Positions 27,630 through 35,801 of a stretch of DNA of 60,790 bases are shown here, piece by piece. How positions within the stretch are numbered: the first letter of the stretch is position 1; each line of letters starts with the position of its first letter. The notes under the pieces were generated by a model, which did no database searches, was not told the origin of the DNA, and saw only the letters and a list, made by a program, of their open reading frames with translations. This DNA comes from Rhodocyclaceae bacterium (GTDB lineage: Bacteria; Pseudomonadota; Gammaproteobacteria; Burkholderiales; Rhodocyclaceae): NCBI GenBank assembly GCA_030682175.1, contig JAUXOM010000046.1:1-60790 (forward strand), given 5' to 3'. The position numbers were made by a program, and so were the translations under genes.

Positions 27630-29555
27630 ATGAATAAAAATAAAATCGAACAATTGCGCATCAGCGGTCAGCTGCCCAGCCCGAAAGGGGTGGCGCTGGC
27701 CATCATGAAGATCAGCCGGCGCGAGAATGCGACCCTGGATGAGGTGGCCAGGCTGGTACAAACCGATCCCGCGCTGTCTGCCCGCCTGCTGCATCTGGCT
27801 AACGCGGCGGCCCACGCTGGCCGGCCGGTTGTCTCGATTGGCGAGGCGGTCATGCGGCTGGGCATGGCCACCGTGCGTCAGCTGGCGATGAGTTTCTCCC
27901 TGGTGGATCAATATCCCAAAGGGATTTGCCGGGGCTTCGACTATCCAGGCTTCTGGTCCCATTCCCTGTTGATGGCGGTAGCCAGCCAGGAACTCGGCAG
28001 CGTGACAAGAGCAGGCGCACCGGACGAGTTGTTCGCCTGCGGCCTGCTGGGGCAAGTCGGGCGCCTTGCCCTCGCCACGATTTACCCCGTCGAATACGCC
28101 GATATCCTGAAGCAACTGGCTGGTGGCGCAACGCTGCAGGAATTGGAGCTCACCCGGCTGGAGGTGGATCACAACACATTTTCCGCCGCCATCCTTGCCG
28201 ACTGCGGCATCCCGACGGCTCTGGCGGAACCGCTCCTCAACCATGAAGCTCCCGACAAAGCGGCCTTTGACGAGGGATCCCGGTCACGCCAGCTGGTGTA
28301 TTTGTTCTTCCAGGCCCACCGCATGGCCGACCTGGGTTTGGCAAGCGAGACCGGGCGTCAAGACAAGATCGCCGAGCTCATGCGCCTGGGCGGCAGGATC
28401 GGCCTCGACGCCGAAGGCTTCGGTGAGCTGTTTGACCGGGTGGTGGCGCAATGGCAGGCGTGGGGGGATTTGCTCAAAGTGCCCGCCACCAGGCTGCCCG
28501 CCTTCGACAGCATGATCCATGCCCCCGTTCCCCACCCCGAGCAGGAATCCAGGGGAGCCTGCAAGCGGATATTGCTGGTTGAGGACGAACCGACCAGCCG
28601 CCTCATGACGGAAAGGATGTTGCTCCAACTATTACCGGGCTGCGAGGTCCATGCAGCCGAGAATGGCAAGGATGCGCTGGTCCTGGCCCTCGAAAAATCA
28701 CCCCAGATCATCATCAGCGACTGGCTGATGCCGGTCATGGACGGCCTGGAATTATGCCGTGCCCTGCGCGCCACCGTTTGGGGCCAGTCCATGTATCTGA
28801 TCATGTTGACCGGCGTGGAGTCGGAGGAAAATATCTCCGAGGCATTCGAGGCCGGGGTAGACGACTATATGGTCAAGCCGGTGAGCGCACGGGTCCTGAG
28901 TGCCCGCATGCGGGCAGCCTTGCACTATGTGAAGCTGCTGGAGGCATGGGAGCATGACCGCGCACAGCTCAAGCAGTTCACCGGAGAACTGGCCATCAGC
29001 AACCGGCGGCTCGAACATGCCGCAATGACCGACCTGCTGACCGGCTTGCCAAACCGGCGGGCCGGCATGGAAGCCCTGGCCAACGCATGGAGCGCCGCGC
29101 TGCGCAGCGACCAGCCATTGGCGGCGCTGGTGATCGATATCGATCTATTCAAACCCATCAACGACCGTCATGGACACGCGGTCGGCGACCAGGTCCTGCA
29201 GGAAGTGGCCAAGGCTATCCTTGCATCGGCCCGCAAGCATGACAACATCAGCCGCATCGGCGGCGAGGAATTCCTGGTGATCTGCCACGATGCGGATGCC
29301 CATGCGGCCTCATTGGCGGCCGAACGACTGCGCCGGATGGTCGGGGCACTGAAGTTGCATATCGAAGGCGCGGAGATCCGGACTTCGATAAGCGTCGGCG
29401 TCGCCAACCGCGAGACCGGCATGGCCGAGGCCGACGACATGGTACGCGGCGCGGACAAGGCCTTGTATGCCGCAAAAAATGCCGGCCGGAACCGCGTTTG
29501 TCTCTACACGCAGGGCAAAACGATCGTAATCCCGCCCGCCGCCGTCCCACCATAG
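27630..29555 (+). CDS. HDOD-REC-GGDEF signalling protein (diguanylate cyclase)
   Basis: This 641-residue cytoplasmic protein has an N-terminal HDOD domain (about 10-210, LVQTDPALSARLLHLANAA), a receiver with D364 in ISDWLMPVMDG, a coiled linker, and a C-terminal GGDEF domain with the active-site variant GGEEF at 544-548, expected to make cyclic di-GMP. The ATG at 27630 was chosen; an upstream in-frame GTG at 27585 lies in the MITE-like element. It follows the hybrid kinase in the same orientation and is a plausible phospho-acceptor for its HPt. A family-1 repeat overlaps the last codons and stop. Confidence 0.93.
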   Translation: MNKNKIEQLRISGQLPSPKGVALAIMKISRRENATLDEVARLVQTDPALSARLLHLANAAAHAGRPVVSIGEAVMRLGMATVRQLAMSFSLVDQYPKGICRGFDYPGFWSHSLLMAVASQELGSVTRAGAPDELFACGLLGQVGRLALATIYPVEYADILKQLAGGATLQELELTRLEVDHNTFSAAILADCGIPTALAEPLLNHEAPDKAAFDEGSRSRQLVYLFFQAHRMADLGLASETGRQDKIAELMRLGGRIGLDAEGFGELFDRVVAQWQAWGDLLKVPATRLPAFDSMIHAPVPHPEQESRGACKRILLVEDEPTSRLMTERMLLQLLPGCEVHAAENGKDALVLALEKSPQIIISDWLMPVMDGLELCRALRATVWGQSMYLIMLTGVESEENISEAFEAGVDDYMVKPVSARVLSARMRAALHYVKLLEAWEHDRAQLKQFTGELAISNRRLEHAAMTDLLTGLPNRRAGMEALANAWSAALRSDQPLAALVIDIDLFKPINDRHGHAVGDQVLQEVAKAILASARKHDNISRIGGEEFLVICHDADAHAASLAAERLRRMVGALKLHIEGAEIRTSISVGVANRETGMAEADDMVRGADKALYAAKNAGRNRVCLYTQGKTIVIPPAAVPP

Positions 29556-29563
29556 CCGACTTT
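29541..29563 (-). repeat. Degenerate family-1 repeat over the GGDEF gene stop codon
   Basis: GCCGTCCCACCATAGCCGAC then TTT matches the complement of the core at 20 of 23 positions. It contains the TAG stop of the preceding gene, so the C-terminal VPP is repeat-encoded. Confidence 0.6.
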
Positions 29564-29564
29564 C

Positions 29565-29885
29565 CTAGTCGCTACGCAGCCTCACCCCCTTTCTCCCACA
29601 AGCGGGAGAAAACCAGCACCACCGCAGCCCACGCCCCAGCAGTCTCGCCGCCAGGCCGCCCTTCTCCCGCTTTGCGGGTGAAGGGCTTTCTGTTGGCTCC
29701 CCCTCTCCCGCAAGGGGAGCGGGGAGAAAACCAGCAGTCTCGCCGCCGGGCCGCCCCAAGGCGAGACGGCACGCGGCGCCAGCCGCAATCCGCACCGAAG
29801 CATGAGCGGGAGCTCCCCGTAACAAACGAGCGCAGCGAGCCACAGTCACCCCTCCCGCGAGGGAGGGGCTGGGGGAGGGCGGGTC
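29565..29885 (-). repeat. Family-2 repeat array between the GGDEF gene and nadA
   Basis: This gap holds no gene. It contains several GGGAGAA-type G-rich hairpins and one full family-2 element read on the minus strand. The element includes the segment GTTACGGGGAGCTCCCG and the hairpin GTCTCGCC (29737-29744) with GGCGAGAC (29760-29767) around the conserved 15-nt loop. Near 29860 there is a CCCTCCC/GGGAGGG hairpin that could end the nadA transcript, though it has no T tract. Frames across this region are repeat artefacts. Confidence 0.8.
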
Positions 29886-30983
29886 TTACGAAGCGTCCAG
29901 CATCCGCTCCAGCGCAACCTTGGCCAGCTGCGCCTCGTGCGCCGGCACCTTGATCTGATTCACCACATTGCCGGCAACCAGATTTTCGAGCGTCCAGGCG
30001 AGGTGTTGCGGGTCGATGCGCTGCATGGTCGAGCACATGCAGACGGTATCGGCCATGAACTGGACGATCTTGCCCTCGTGCTTGACCTCGTTGGCCAGGC
30101 GGTCGACGAGGTTGAGTTCGGTGCCGACCAGCCAGCGCGTGCCGGCCGGCGATTCCTTGACGACGCGGATGATGGTTTCGGTCGAGCCGATGGCATCAGA
30201 CTGCGCGCAGACTTCGAAACTGCATTCGGGGTGGGCGATCACCTTGCCGGCGGGATATTGGGCACGGAATTTCGCGATCTGCGACGGCTGGAACATCTGA
30301 TGCACCGAACAGAAACCATGCCAGAGAATGATCTTCGCCTGGCGGATCTGTTGCGGCGTGAGGCCGCCCATTTCCAGATCGGGATTCCAGATGACCATCT
30401 GCTCCAGCGGAATGCCCATCTGGTGGCCGCTCCAGCGGCCCAGGTGCTGGTCGGGGAAGAACAGCACTTTCTCGCGGCGGGCGAACGACCATTCAAGTAT
30501 TTTTGTTGCGTTGGATGAAGTGCAGACAATGCCGCCGTGCTCGCCGCAGAAGGCCTTGAGGTCGGCGGCGGAATTGATGTAGGTGACCGGCGTGACGCTT
30601 TCGTCCGGATTCAGCACGGTCGACAATTCGCGCCAACAGCGTTCGACCTTGGCCAGGCTGGCCATGTCAGCCATCGAGCAGCCGGCGGCGAGGTCGGGCA
30701 GGATGGCGATCTGTTCGGGGCGCGAGAGGATGTCGGCCACCTCGGCCATGAAATGCACGCCGCAAAAGACGATGTATTCGGCATCCGCCTGCGCGGCGAG
30801 ACGGGACAGCTTGAGCGAATCGCCGGTGATGTCGGCGTGGGCGTAAACGTCAGCGCGCTGATAGTGGTGGCACAGCAGCACAGCGCGTTTGCCAAGCTCG
30901 GCGCGGGCGGCGGTGATGCGCGCCTGCGCTGCCTTGTCGGCCAGGGCGTTGAAGGCGTCGAACTGAATGGGTACGGCTTGCAT
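29886..30983 (-). CDS. nadA: Quinolinate synthase A
   Basis: NadA condenses iminoaspartate with dihydroxyacetone phosphate to quinolinate in NAD synthesis and uses a [4Fe-4S] cluster. The 365-residue protein has LCHHYQRADVYAHAD near the start, DLAAGCSMAD, IVCTSSNATKILEW, HPECSFEVC, and CMCSTMQRIDPQHL with cluster-type cysteines. The length fits the proteobacterial form. It is divergent from the CDF gene across a 52-bp gap. nadB and nadC are not nearby. Confidence 0.96.
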   Translation of the reverse strand: MQAVPIQFDAFNALADKAAQARITAARAELGKRAVLLCHHYQRADVYAHADITGDSLKLSRLAAQADAEYIVFCGVHFMAEVADILSRPEQIAILPDLAAGCSMADMASLAKVERCWRELSTVLNPDESVTPVTYINSAADLKAFCGEHGGIVCTSSNATKILEWSFARREKVLFFPDQHLGRWSGHQMGIPLEQMVIWNPDLEMGGLTPQQIRQAKIILWHGFCSVHQMFQPSQIAKFRAQYPAGKVIAHPECSFEVCAQSDAIGSTETIIRVVKESPAGTRWLVGTELNLVDRLANEVKHEGKIVQFMADTVCMCSTMQRIDPQHLAWTLENLVAGNVVNQIKVPAHEAQLAKVALERMLDAS

Positions 30984-31035
30984 GGGCGGTAGAATCCAAA
31001 CTACGATGAACGTTCAAGTATAACGACAATTCCCC

Positions 31036-32256
31036 ATGCACAAGAACGACCAAGTCAGCGACCAGGACAGCCTCGCCAGCCGCCAGGTCGACCCCACGCG
31101 CTTCCGCGAGGGGCGGCGCATTACCTGGGTCAGCATCGTGGTAAACGTGGCGCTGACCATCATGCAGCTCATCGTCGGTTTTGTTGCCAACTCGATGGCG
31201 CTGGTTGCCGACGCCATGCATACTTTTTCCGACATCATCGCCGACGGCTTTGTCCTGTATGCCAACCGCAAGAGCGCGGAACAGCCGGATGCCGACCACC
31301 CGTATGGCCACGGGCGTTTCGAGACGGCGGCCTCGCTGGTGCTGGGCCTGCTGCTGACGGCGACCGGGATCGGCATCCTGATTTCCGCCGCCGACCGCCT
31401 GCAGAATCTGCAAGAACTGCCGCCGGTCGGCGTGGCGGCGATGTGGGCCGCCATGTTCACGCTGGTCAGCAAGGAGGGCCTGTTCCGCTACATGCTGAAG
31501 GTGGCCGAGCGTTTACGTTCGCCGATGCTGGTAGCCAATGCCTGGCATGCCCGCGCCGATGCGCTGTCTTCGCTGGTGGTCGCGGCCGGCATTGGCGGTG
31601 CCTTGCTCGGATTCCCTTTCGCCGACAGTGCCGCGGCCATGGTCGTCGGCGGCATGGTCATCAAGGCTGGCGGCGGTTTTGCCTGGGAAGCGATCCGCGA
31701 ACTGATCGATACCGGCCTGTCGAAAGAAGAGGTGGCGGCGATCCAGGTGACGCTGGCCGCGACTTCCGGAGTGGTCGACCTCCACGAGCTGCGCACCCGC
31801 CGCATGGCGCACCAGGTGCTGGTCGATGCCCACATCCGCGTCGATCCGCGCATCAGCGTTTCGGAAGGTCATCGCATCGCCGAAGCGGCACGCCAGCAGG
31901 TTTTGCAGGCGCATCCCGCCGTGCTCGATGTGCTGGTGCATGTCGATGCCGAAGACGACTCGATGCCCAGCCCGAAGGCGAACTTCCCGGAACGTCAGGC
32001 ACTTGAAACCCACCTGCGTGAACTGCTGGGTGCCGACGCGCCCGCCTTCGAACGCTGCGTATTGCATTATCTTGGCGAAAAGGTCGAGGTCGAGGTGTTC
32101 TTTCCCGCACCCCTGGCCCCGGACACCCTGGCCGGTATCGAGGCGCGCCTCGCCGAACGCCTCGCGGACGATCCCTGGGTGCGCTCGGTCATCCTGAACG
32201 TAAAGGTTTGCGTCACGCACCAAATTGGGGCTCATTCCATAAATGGCGCACCATAG
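31036..32256 (+). CDS. Cation diffusion facilitator (CDF) metal efflux transporter
   Basis: This 406-residue inner-membrane protein exports divalent metals by proton antiport. The CDF plan is visible: transmembrane helices in the first 210 residues, metal-site motifs MHTFSDIIAD and WHARADALSS, and HPYGHGRFET. A cytoplasmic C-terminal domain follows (VDAHIRVDPRISVSEGHRIA) and is longer than usual by about 100 residues. The metal cannot be told. The 3' end overlaps a candidate NtrC site of the glnA promoter. Confidence 0.92.
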   Translation: MHKNDQVSDQDSLASRQVDPTRFREGRRITWVSIVVNVALTIMQLIVGFVANSMALVADAMHTFSDIIADGFVLYANRKSAEQPDADHPYGHGRFETAASLVLGLLLTATGIGILISAADRLQNLQELPPVGVAAMWAAMFTLVSKEGLFRYMLKVAERLRSPMLVANAWHARADALSSLVVAAGIGGALLGFPFADSAAAMVVGGMVIKAGGGFAWEAIRELIDTGLSKEEVAAIQVTLAATSGVVDLHELRTRRMAHQVLVDAHIRVDPRISVSEGHRIAEAARQQVLQAHPAVLDVLVHVDAEDDSMPSPKANFPERQALETHLRELLGADAPAFERCVLHYLGEKVEVEVFFPAPLAPDTLAGIEARLAERLADDPWVRSVILNVKVCVTHQIGAHSINGAP

Positions 32257-32262
32257 CGGTGC
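32217..32262 (+). promoter_or_regulatory. Two NtrC-type sites upstream of glnA
   Basis: GCACCAAATTGGGGC (32217-32231) and GCACCATAGCGGTGC (32248-32262) each match the GCACCA-N3-TGGTGC consensus with one mismatch. Their centres are 31 bp apart, about three helical turns. From the predicted sigma-54 start near 32363 they lie near -139 and -108, as at E. coli glnAp2. The first is inside the end of the CDF gene. Confidence 0.8.
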
Positions 32263-32336
32263 CAGTTGCCGGGTCACCATTTTGCACTGCGGCAACATTT
32301 CCCTTATGGCACAATTATCTGCTGCACTTATCGTCC

Positions 32337-32352
32337 TGGCACGCTACCTGCT
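32337..32352 (+). promoter_or_regulatory. Sigma-54 promoter of glnA
   Basis: TGGCACGCTACCTGCT fits the -24/-12 consensus, with exactly 10 bp between GG and GC. Transcription would start near 32363, giving a 62-nt leader before the glnA ATG. Confidence 0.82.
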
Positions 32353-32424
32353 AAGTCAATCCAGCGTCACGGCCTCACGGCCTCCACCGATTTTTTTGCC
32401 AGAACACTGATTAGGAGTTCACTC

Positions 32425-33834
32425 ATGACACCCCAAGATGTAATCCAGTTGGTCCAGGAAAAGGAGGTCAAATTCGTCGACTTCCGCTTCACCGATATCC
32501 GCGGCAAGGAACAGCACGTCAGCGTGCCGGTTTCCGCCTTCGGTCTCGAAAAGTTCGAGGATGGCCACGCCTTCGATGGTTCATCCATCGCTGGCTGGAA
32601 GGGCATTCAGGCCTCGGACATGCAACTGATGCCTGACGCTTCGACCGCCTACATCGATCCGTTCATGGACGAAACGACGCTGATTATCTCTTGCGACGTG
32701 GTCGAACCGGCCGACGGCAAGGGCTATGATCGCGATCCGCGCTCGATCGCCAAGCGCGCCGAGGCCTATCTCAAGGCTTCCGGCCTTGGCGATACCGCCT
32801 ATTTCGGCCCCGAGCCCGAGTTCTTCATCTTCGACAGCGTCGAGTGGAAAGTCGATATGCAGGGCTCCTACTGCAAAGTCTTCTCCGAAGAGGCCGCCTG
32901 GGCGACCGCCGAGAAATTCGACGGCGGCAACACCGGCCACCGGCCGATGGTCAAGGGCGGCTACTTCCCCGTGCCGCCGGTCGACAGCCTCAACGACATT
33001 CGCGCCGCCATGTGTCTGGCGCTGGAAGATTGCGGCGTTCCGGTCGAAGTTCACCACCACGAGGTCGCCACCGCCGGCCAGTGCGAAATCGGTACCAAGT
33101 TCGACACGCTGGTGCGCCGCGCCGACCAGACGCAGATCCTCAAGTACATCGTGCACAACGTCGCCCATTCCTATGGCAAGACCGCGACCTTCATGCCCAA
33201 GCCGATCGTCGGCGACAACGGCTCCGGCATGCACGTGCATCAGTCGATCTGGAAGGACGGCAAGAACCTGTTTGCCGGCAACGGCTACGCGGGTCTCTCC
33301 GAGTTCGCGCTCTACTACATCGGCGGCATCATCAAGCACGCCCGCGCGCTGAACGCCATCACCAATCCCGGCACCAACTCCTACAAGCGTCTGGTGCCCG
33401 GCTTCGAAGCCCCGGTGAAGCTGGCCTATTCGGCACGTAACCGTTCCGCTTCGATCCGCATCCCCTTCGTGCATTCAGACAAGGCCCGCCGCATCGAGAC
33501 GCGATTCCCGGATCCGACCGCCAACCCCTACCTCGCTTTCGCCGCATTGATGATGGCCGGCCTCGACGGCGTGCAGAACAAGATCCATCCGGGCGAACCC
33601 GCCGACAAGAACCTTTACGACCTGCCGCCGGAAGAGGATGCCAAGATCCCGACCGTCTGCTCCTCGCTGGACCAGGCCCTCGACTACCTCGACAAGGACC
33701 GCGAGTTCCTGACCCGTGGCGGCGTCTTCAGCAACGAGTTCATCGATGCCTTCATCGACCTCAAGATGGAAGAAGTGCAGCGCTTCCGCATGACCACCCA
33801 CCCGATCGAATACGAAATGTACTTCTCGCTGTAA
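32425..33834 (+). CDS. glnA: Glutamine synthetase type I
   Basis: GlnA makes glutamine from glutamate and ammonia. The 469-residue protein has the type I length and motifs [36 protein letters not shown], and [16 protein letters not shown]. The adenylylation loop NLYDLPPEE has its Tyr at residue 398, so GlnE-type control is likely. The ATG at 32425 was chosen for its TAGGAG site; the open frame extends upstream across the promoter. NtrC/sigma-54 elements precede it and ntrBC follow after one small gene. Confidence 0.98.
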   Translation: MTPQDVIQLVQEKEVKFVDFRFTDIRGKEQHVSVPVSAFGLEKFEDGHAFDGSSIAGWKGIQASDMQLMPDASTAYIDPFMDETTLIISCDVVEPADGKGYDRDPRSIAKRAEAYLKASGLGDTAYFGPEPEFFIFDSVEWKVDMQGSYCKVFSEEAAWATAEKFDGGNTGHRPMVKGGYFPVPPVDSLNDIRAAMCLALEDCGVPVEVHHHEVATAGQCEIGTKFDTLVRRADQTQILKYIVHNVAHSYGKTATFMPKPIVGDNGSGMHVHQSIWKDGKNLFAGNGYAGLSEFALYYIGGIIKHARALNAITNPGTNSYKRLVPGFEAPVKLAYSARNRSASIRIPFVHSDKARRIETRFPDPTANPYLAFAALMMAGLDGVQNKIHPGEPADKNLYDLPPEEDAKIPTVCSSLDQALDYLDKDREFLTRGGVFSNEFIDAFIDLKMEEVQRFRMTTHPIEYEMYFSL

Positions 33835-33862
33835 GCCCGCGGGCGCTTCATGTGTTAAAAAA

Positions 33863-33887
33863 GGACGGGCTTGCCCGTCCTTTTTTT
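33863..33887 (+). terminator. Rho-independent terminator after glnA
   Basis: GGACGGGC and GCCCGTCC form an 8-bp stem followed by seven T. The A-run before the stem could make it bidirectional. It separates glnA from the next gene. Confidence 0.93.
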
Positions 33888-33927
33888 ATGCGTCGCTTGC
33901 GTCATTCATGACATACACTGCCAAACC

Positions 33928-34407
33928 ATGATGAAACGATTTTCGCTGCTGCTGCTGACATTGCCATTCGCCGCCCAGGCCAACACGCTCTACAAGTGCG
34001 AGGGTGCGGATGGGCGCATGACCTATACCAACCAGAAGGGCAACGCAAAAAACTGCGAGGTCATCGCACAGGACAAGCCGGTGTCGACTTTCAATGCGCC
34101 GGCAGCCAAGCCGCGCCAGGCCACGCCCAGCGATTTCCCGCGCGTCAATAGCGAGCAGCAAAAGGCCCGCGACAGCGACCGTCGCGCCATCCTTGAGCAG
34201 GAGCTGGCGAACGAGCAGAGGAATCTCGATGCGGCGAAGAAAACGCTGGCCGAACAGGAGGGCCTCATCCTGCCCGAAGAGCGCGTTGCCGGCGGCGGCA
34301 TTCAGGGTGGCAAGCGCGAGGCGCGCATCCAGTCCTTCCGTGACAAGCTGCAACTCCACGAGCGCAATATCGAGTCGATTCGCAGGGAAATCGGTAAGCT
34401 GAAGTAA
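33928..34407 (+). CDS. Secreted DUF4124-domain protein with coiled coil
   Basis: This 159-residue protein has a signal peptide (MMKRFSLLLLTLPFAAQA) and a short DUF4124-like segment (NTLYKCEGADGRMTYTNQKG, with two Cys). A charged helical C-terminal half (residues about 75-159) is likely coiled coil. The function is unknown, but such proteins are often found next to glnA/ntrBC in betaproteobacteria. The start at 33928 keeps a normal signal peptide; the longer open frame begins inside the glnA terminator. Confidence 0.85.
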   Translation: MMKRFSLLLLTLPFAAQANTLYKCEGADGRMTYTNQKGNAKNCEVIAQDKPVSTFNAPAAKPRQATPSDFPRVNSEQQKARDSDRRAILEQELANEQRNLDAAKKTLAEQEGLILPEERVAGGGIQGGKREARIQSFRDKLQLHERNIESIRREIGKLK

Positions 34408-34449
34408 TGGCCCGCCTCCCTTTGTGCGCCGTTGGCGCATCCCGCGCTT

Positions 34450-34635
34450 TGCGCGGGACCGCTGCTGCGCAGCGTCCTGCGGCCTGCGGCCTGGTGCCCC
34501 CCTCGCGGGGGGTTCTAAACGGCTCGCTGCGCTCGGCTATTATGGGGTTGTCGTCCATGCTTCGGTGCAGATTGCGGCTGGCGCCGCGTGCCGCGTTTGC
34601 TTGGGGCGGCCCGGCGCAAACGCTGCGGTGTCTTT
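34450..34635 (+). repeat. Family-2 repeat element upstream of ntrB
   Basis: The 275-bp gap 34408-34682 has no gene. It holds a run of hairpins (CCCGCGCTTTGCGCGGG, CCCCCCTCGCGGGGGG) and then the family-2 right end. GCGTTTGC (34593-34600) pairs with GCAAACGC (34616-34623) around the loop TTGGGGCGGCCCGGC. The stem differs from other copies by compensating changes. Confidence 0.8.
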
Positions 34636-34682
34636 CACGTTAGCCAGTCAGGACTTGGCGCGGTTCTTGCGTCTGTTTTGCC

Positions 34683-35801
34683 ATGAATTTCCAGCACCCA
34701 CCCAACCAAGATATTCCCGCTTTTGCCGGGCTTGATCTGTTGTCCTCCGCGGTAATCTTGCTGGACGACCAGTTGCGCATCCGCCACTGCAATCCGGCCG
34801 CCGAAAATCTTTTCGCGGTCAGCCAGCGCGTCTGCCTCGGCCAGCCCCTTGCCCAACTGTTGGGCACGCCCGCGGCACTGGTCGCCGCACTTGAAAACGC
34901 CCTTGCCAACCAGTGGAGCTACACCGGTCACGACATCGTCGTGGCGCGCGATGGAATGGGTGCCGGGCCGATCCACGTGGACTGCACGGTCAGCCCGATC
35001 GATCCAACGCAGACCAAACAGGCCAGCCTGCTACTGGAGTTTCGCCCCATCGACCAGCAACTCAGGGCCGCGCGCGAAGAACGCGAAGCCGTGCAACAGC
35101 GTGCCAACCAGGAACTGATTCGCAACCTCGCCCACGAAATCAAGAATCCGCTGGGCGGGATTCGCGGCTCGGCACAATTGCTCGACCATGAACTCGACAA
35201 CCCCGCGCTCAAGGAATACACCCAGGTCATCATTCACGAGGCCGACCGGCTGCAGGACCTGATGCACCGCTTGCTGTCGTCGCACCGCAGCATGCAGCCG
35301 ACACAGATCAGCATCCATGAAATTCTCGAGCGCGTGCGGCGCTTGATTCTCGCCGAGTTCCCCGGTGTGCGGGTACGCCGCGACTACGACACCTCGCTGC
35401 CCGACATTACCGGTGACCGCGAACAACTGATCCAGGCCGTCCTCAACATCGCCCGCAACGCCGCCCAGTCGATTACGCAAGCGCCGCCTGCGGGTGGCGG
35501 GGCGAAAGAAGGCGAGATCGTGTTTCGCACCCGCGCGGTGCGTCAGGTGACACTTGCCAAGAAGCGCTACCGACTGGCACTCGAATTGCAAGTGATCGAC
35601 AACGGCCCGGGCATTCCTGAAGAAATCCGCGACCGCATCTTCTACCCGCTGGTTTCGGGGCGCGTCGGCGGCACCGGGCTCGGCCTGGCGCTGGCGCAAA
35701 ACTTTGTCCAGCATCACCACGGCAGCATCGAGGCTGAATCAGTACCCGGTCGCACCAGCTTCACCTTGCGCCTGCCGCTCGTAAATGGAGAACTCTCATG
35801 A
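34683..35801 (+). CDS. glnL: Nitrogen regulation sensor kinase NtrB
   Basis: NtrB phosphorylates or dephosphorylates NtrC according to nitrogen status through PII. The 372-residue cytoplasmic protein has an N-terminal PAS-like domain (ILLDDQLRIRHCNPAAENLF), the phospho-accepting H151 in LAHEIKNPLGG, an N-box (VLNIARNAAQSI) and GTGLGLALAQNFV. It lacks membrane helices, as expected. The ntrC start overlaps its stop by 4 bp. Confidence 0.96.
   Translation: MNFQHPPNQDIPAFAGLDLLSSAVILLDDQLRIRHCNPAAENLFAVSQRVCLGQPLAQLLGTPAALVAALENALANQWSYTGHDIVVARDGMGAGPIHVDCTVSPIDPTQTKQASLLLEFRPIDQQLRAAREEREAVQQRANQELIRNLAHEIKNPLGGIRGSAQLLDHELDNPALKEYTQVIIHEADRLQDLMHRLLSSHRSMQPTQISIHEILERVRRLILAEFPGVRVRRDYDTSLPDITGDREQLIQAVLNIARNAAQSITQAPPAGGGAKEGEIVFRTRAVRQVTLAKKRYRLALELQVIDNGPGIPEEIRDRIFYPLVSGRVGGTGLGLALAQNFVQHHHGSIEAESVPGRTSFTLRLPLVNGELS

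Noticed and set aside
29556-29885. Possible CRISPR array because of repeated GC-rich hairpins
   Set aside because: There are no regularly spaced identical repeats with unique spacers; the units are dispersed palindromic elements.
29498-29953. Plus-strand open frame across the repeat array after the GGDEF gene
   Set aside because: It is made of family-2 repeat sequence and overlaps nadA; composition is Pro/Arg-rich with no domain.
32309-32325. Second sigma-54-like site TGGCACAATTATCTGC upstream of glnA
   Set aside because: GG and GC are 11 bp apart instead of 10; the site at 32337 fits exactly.
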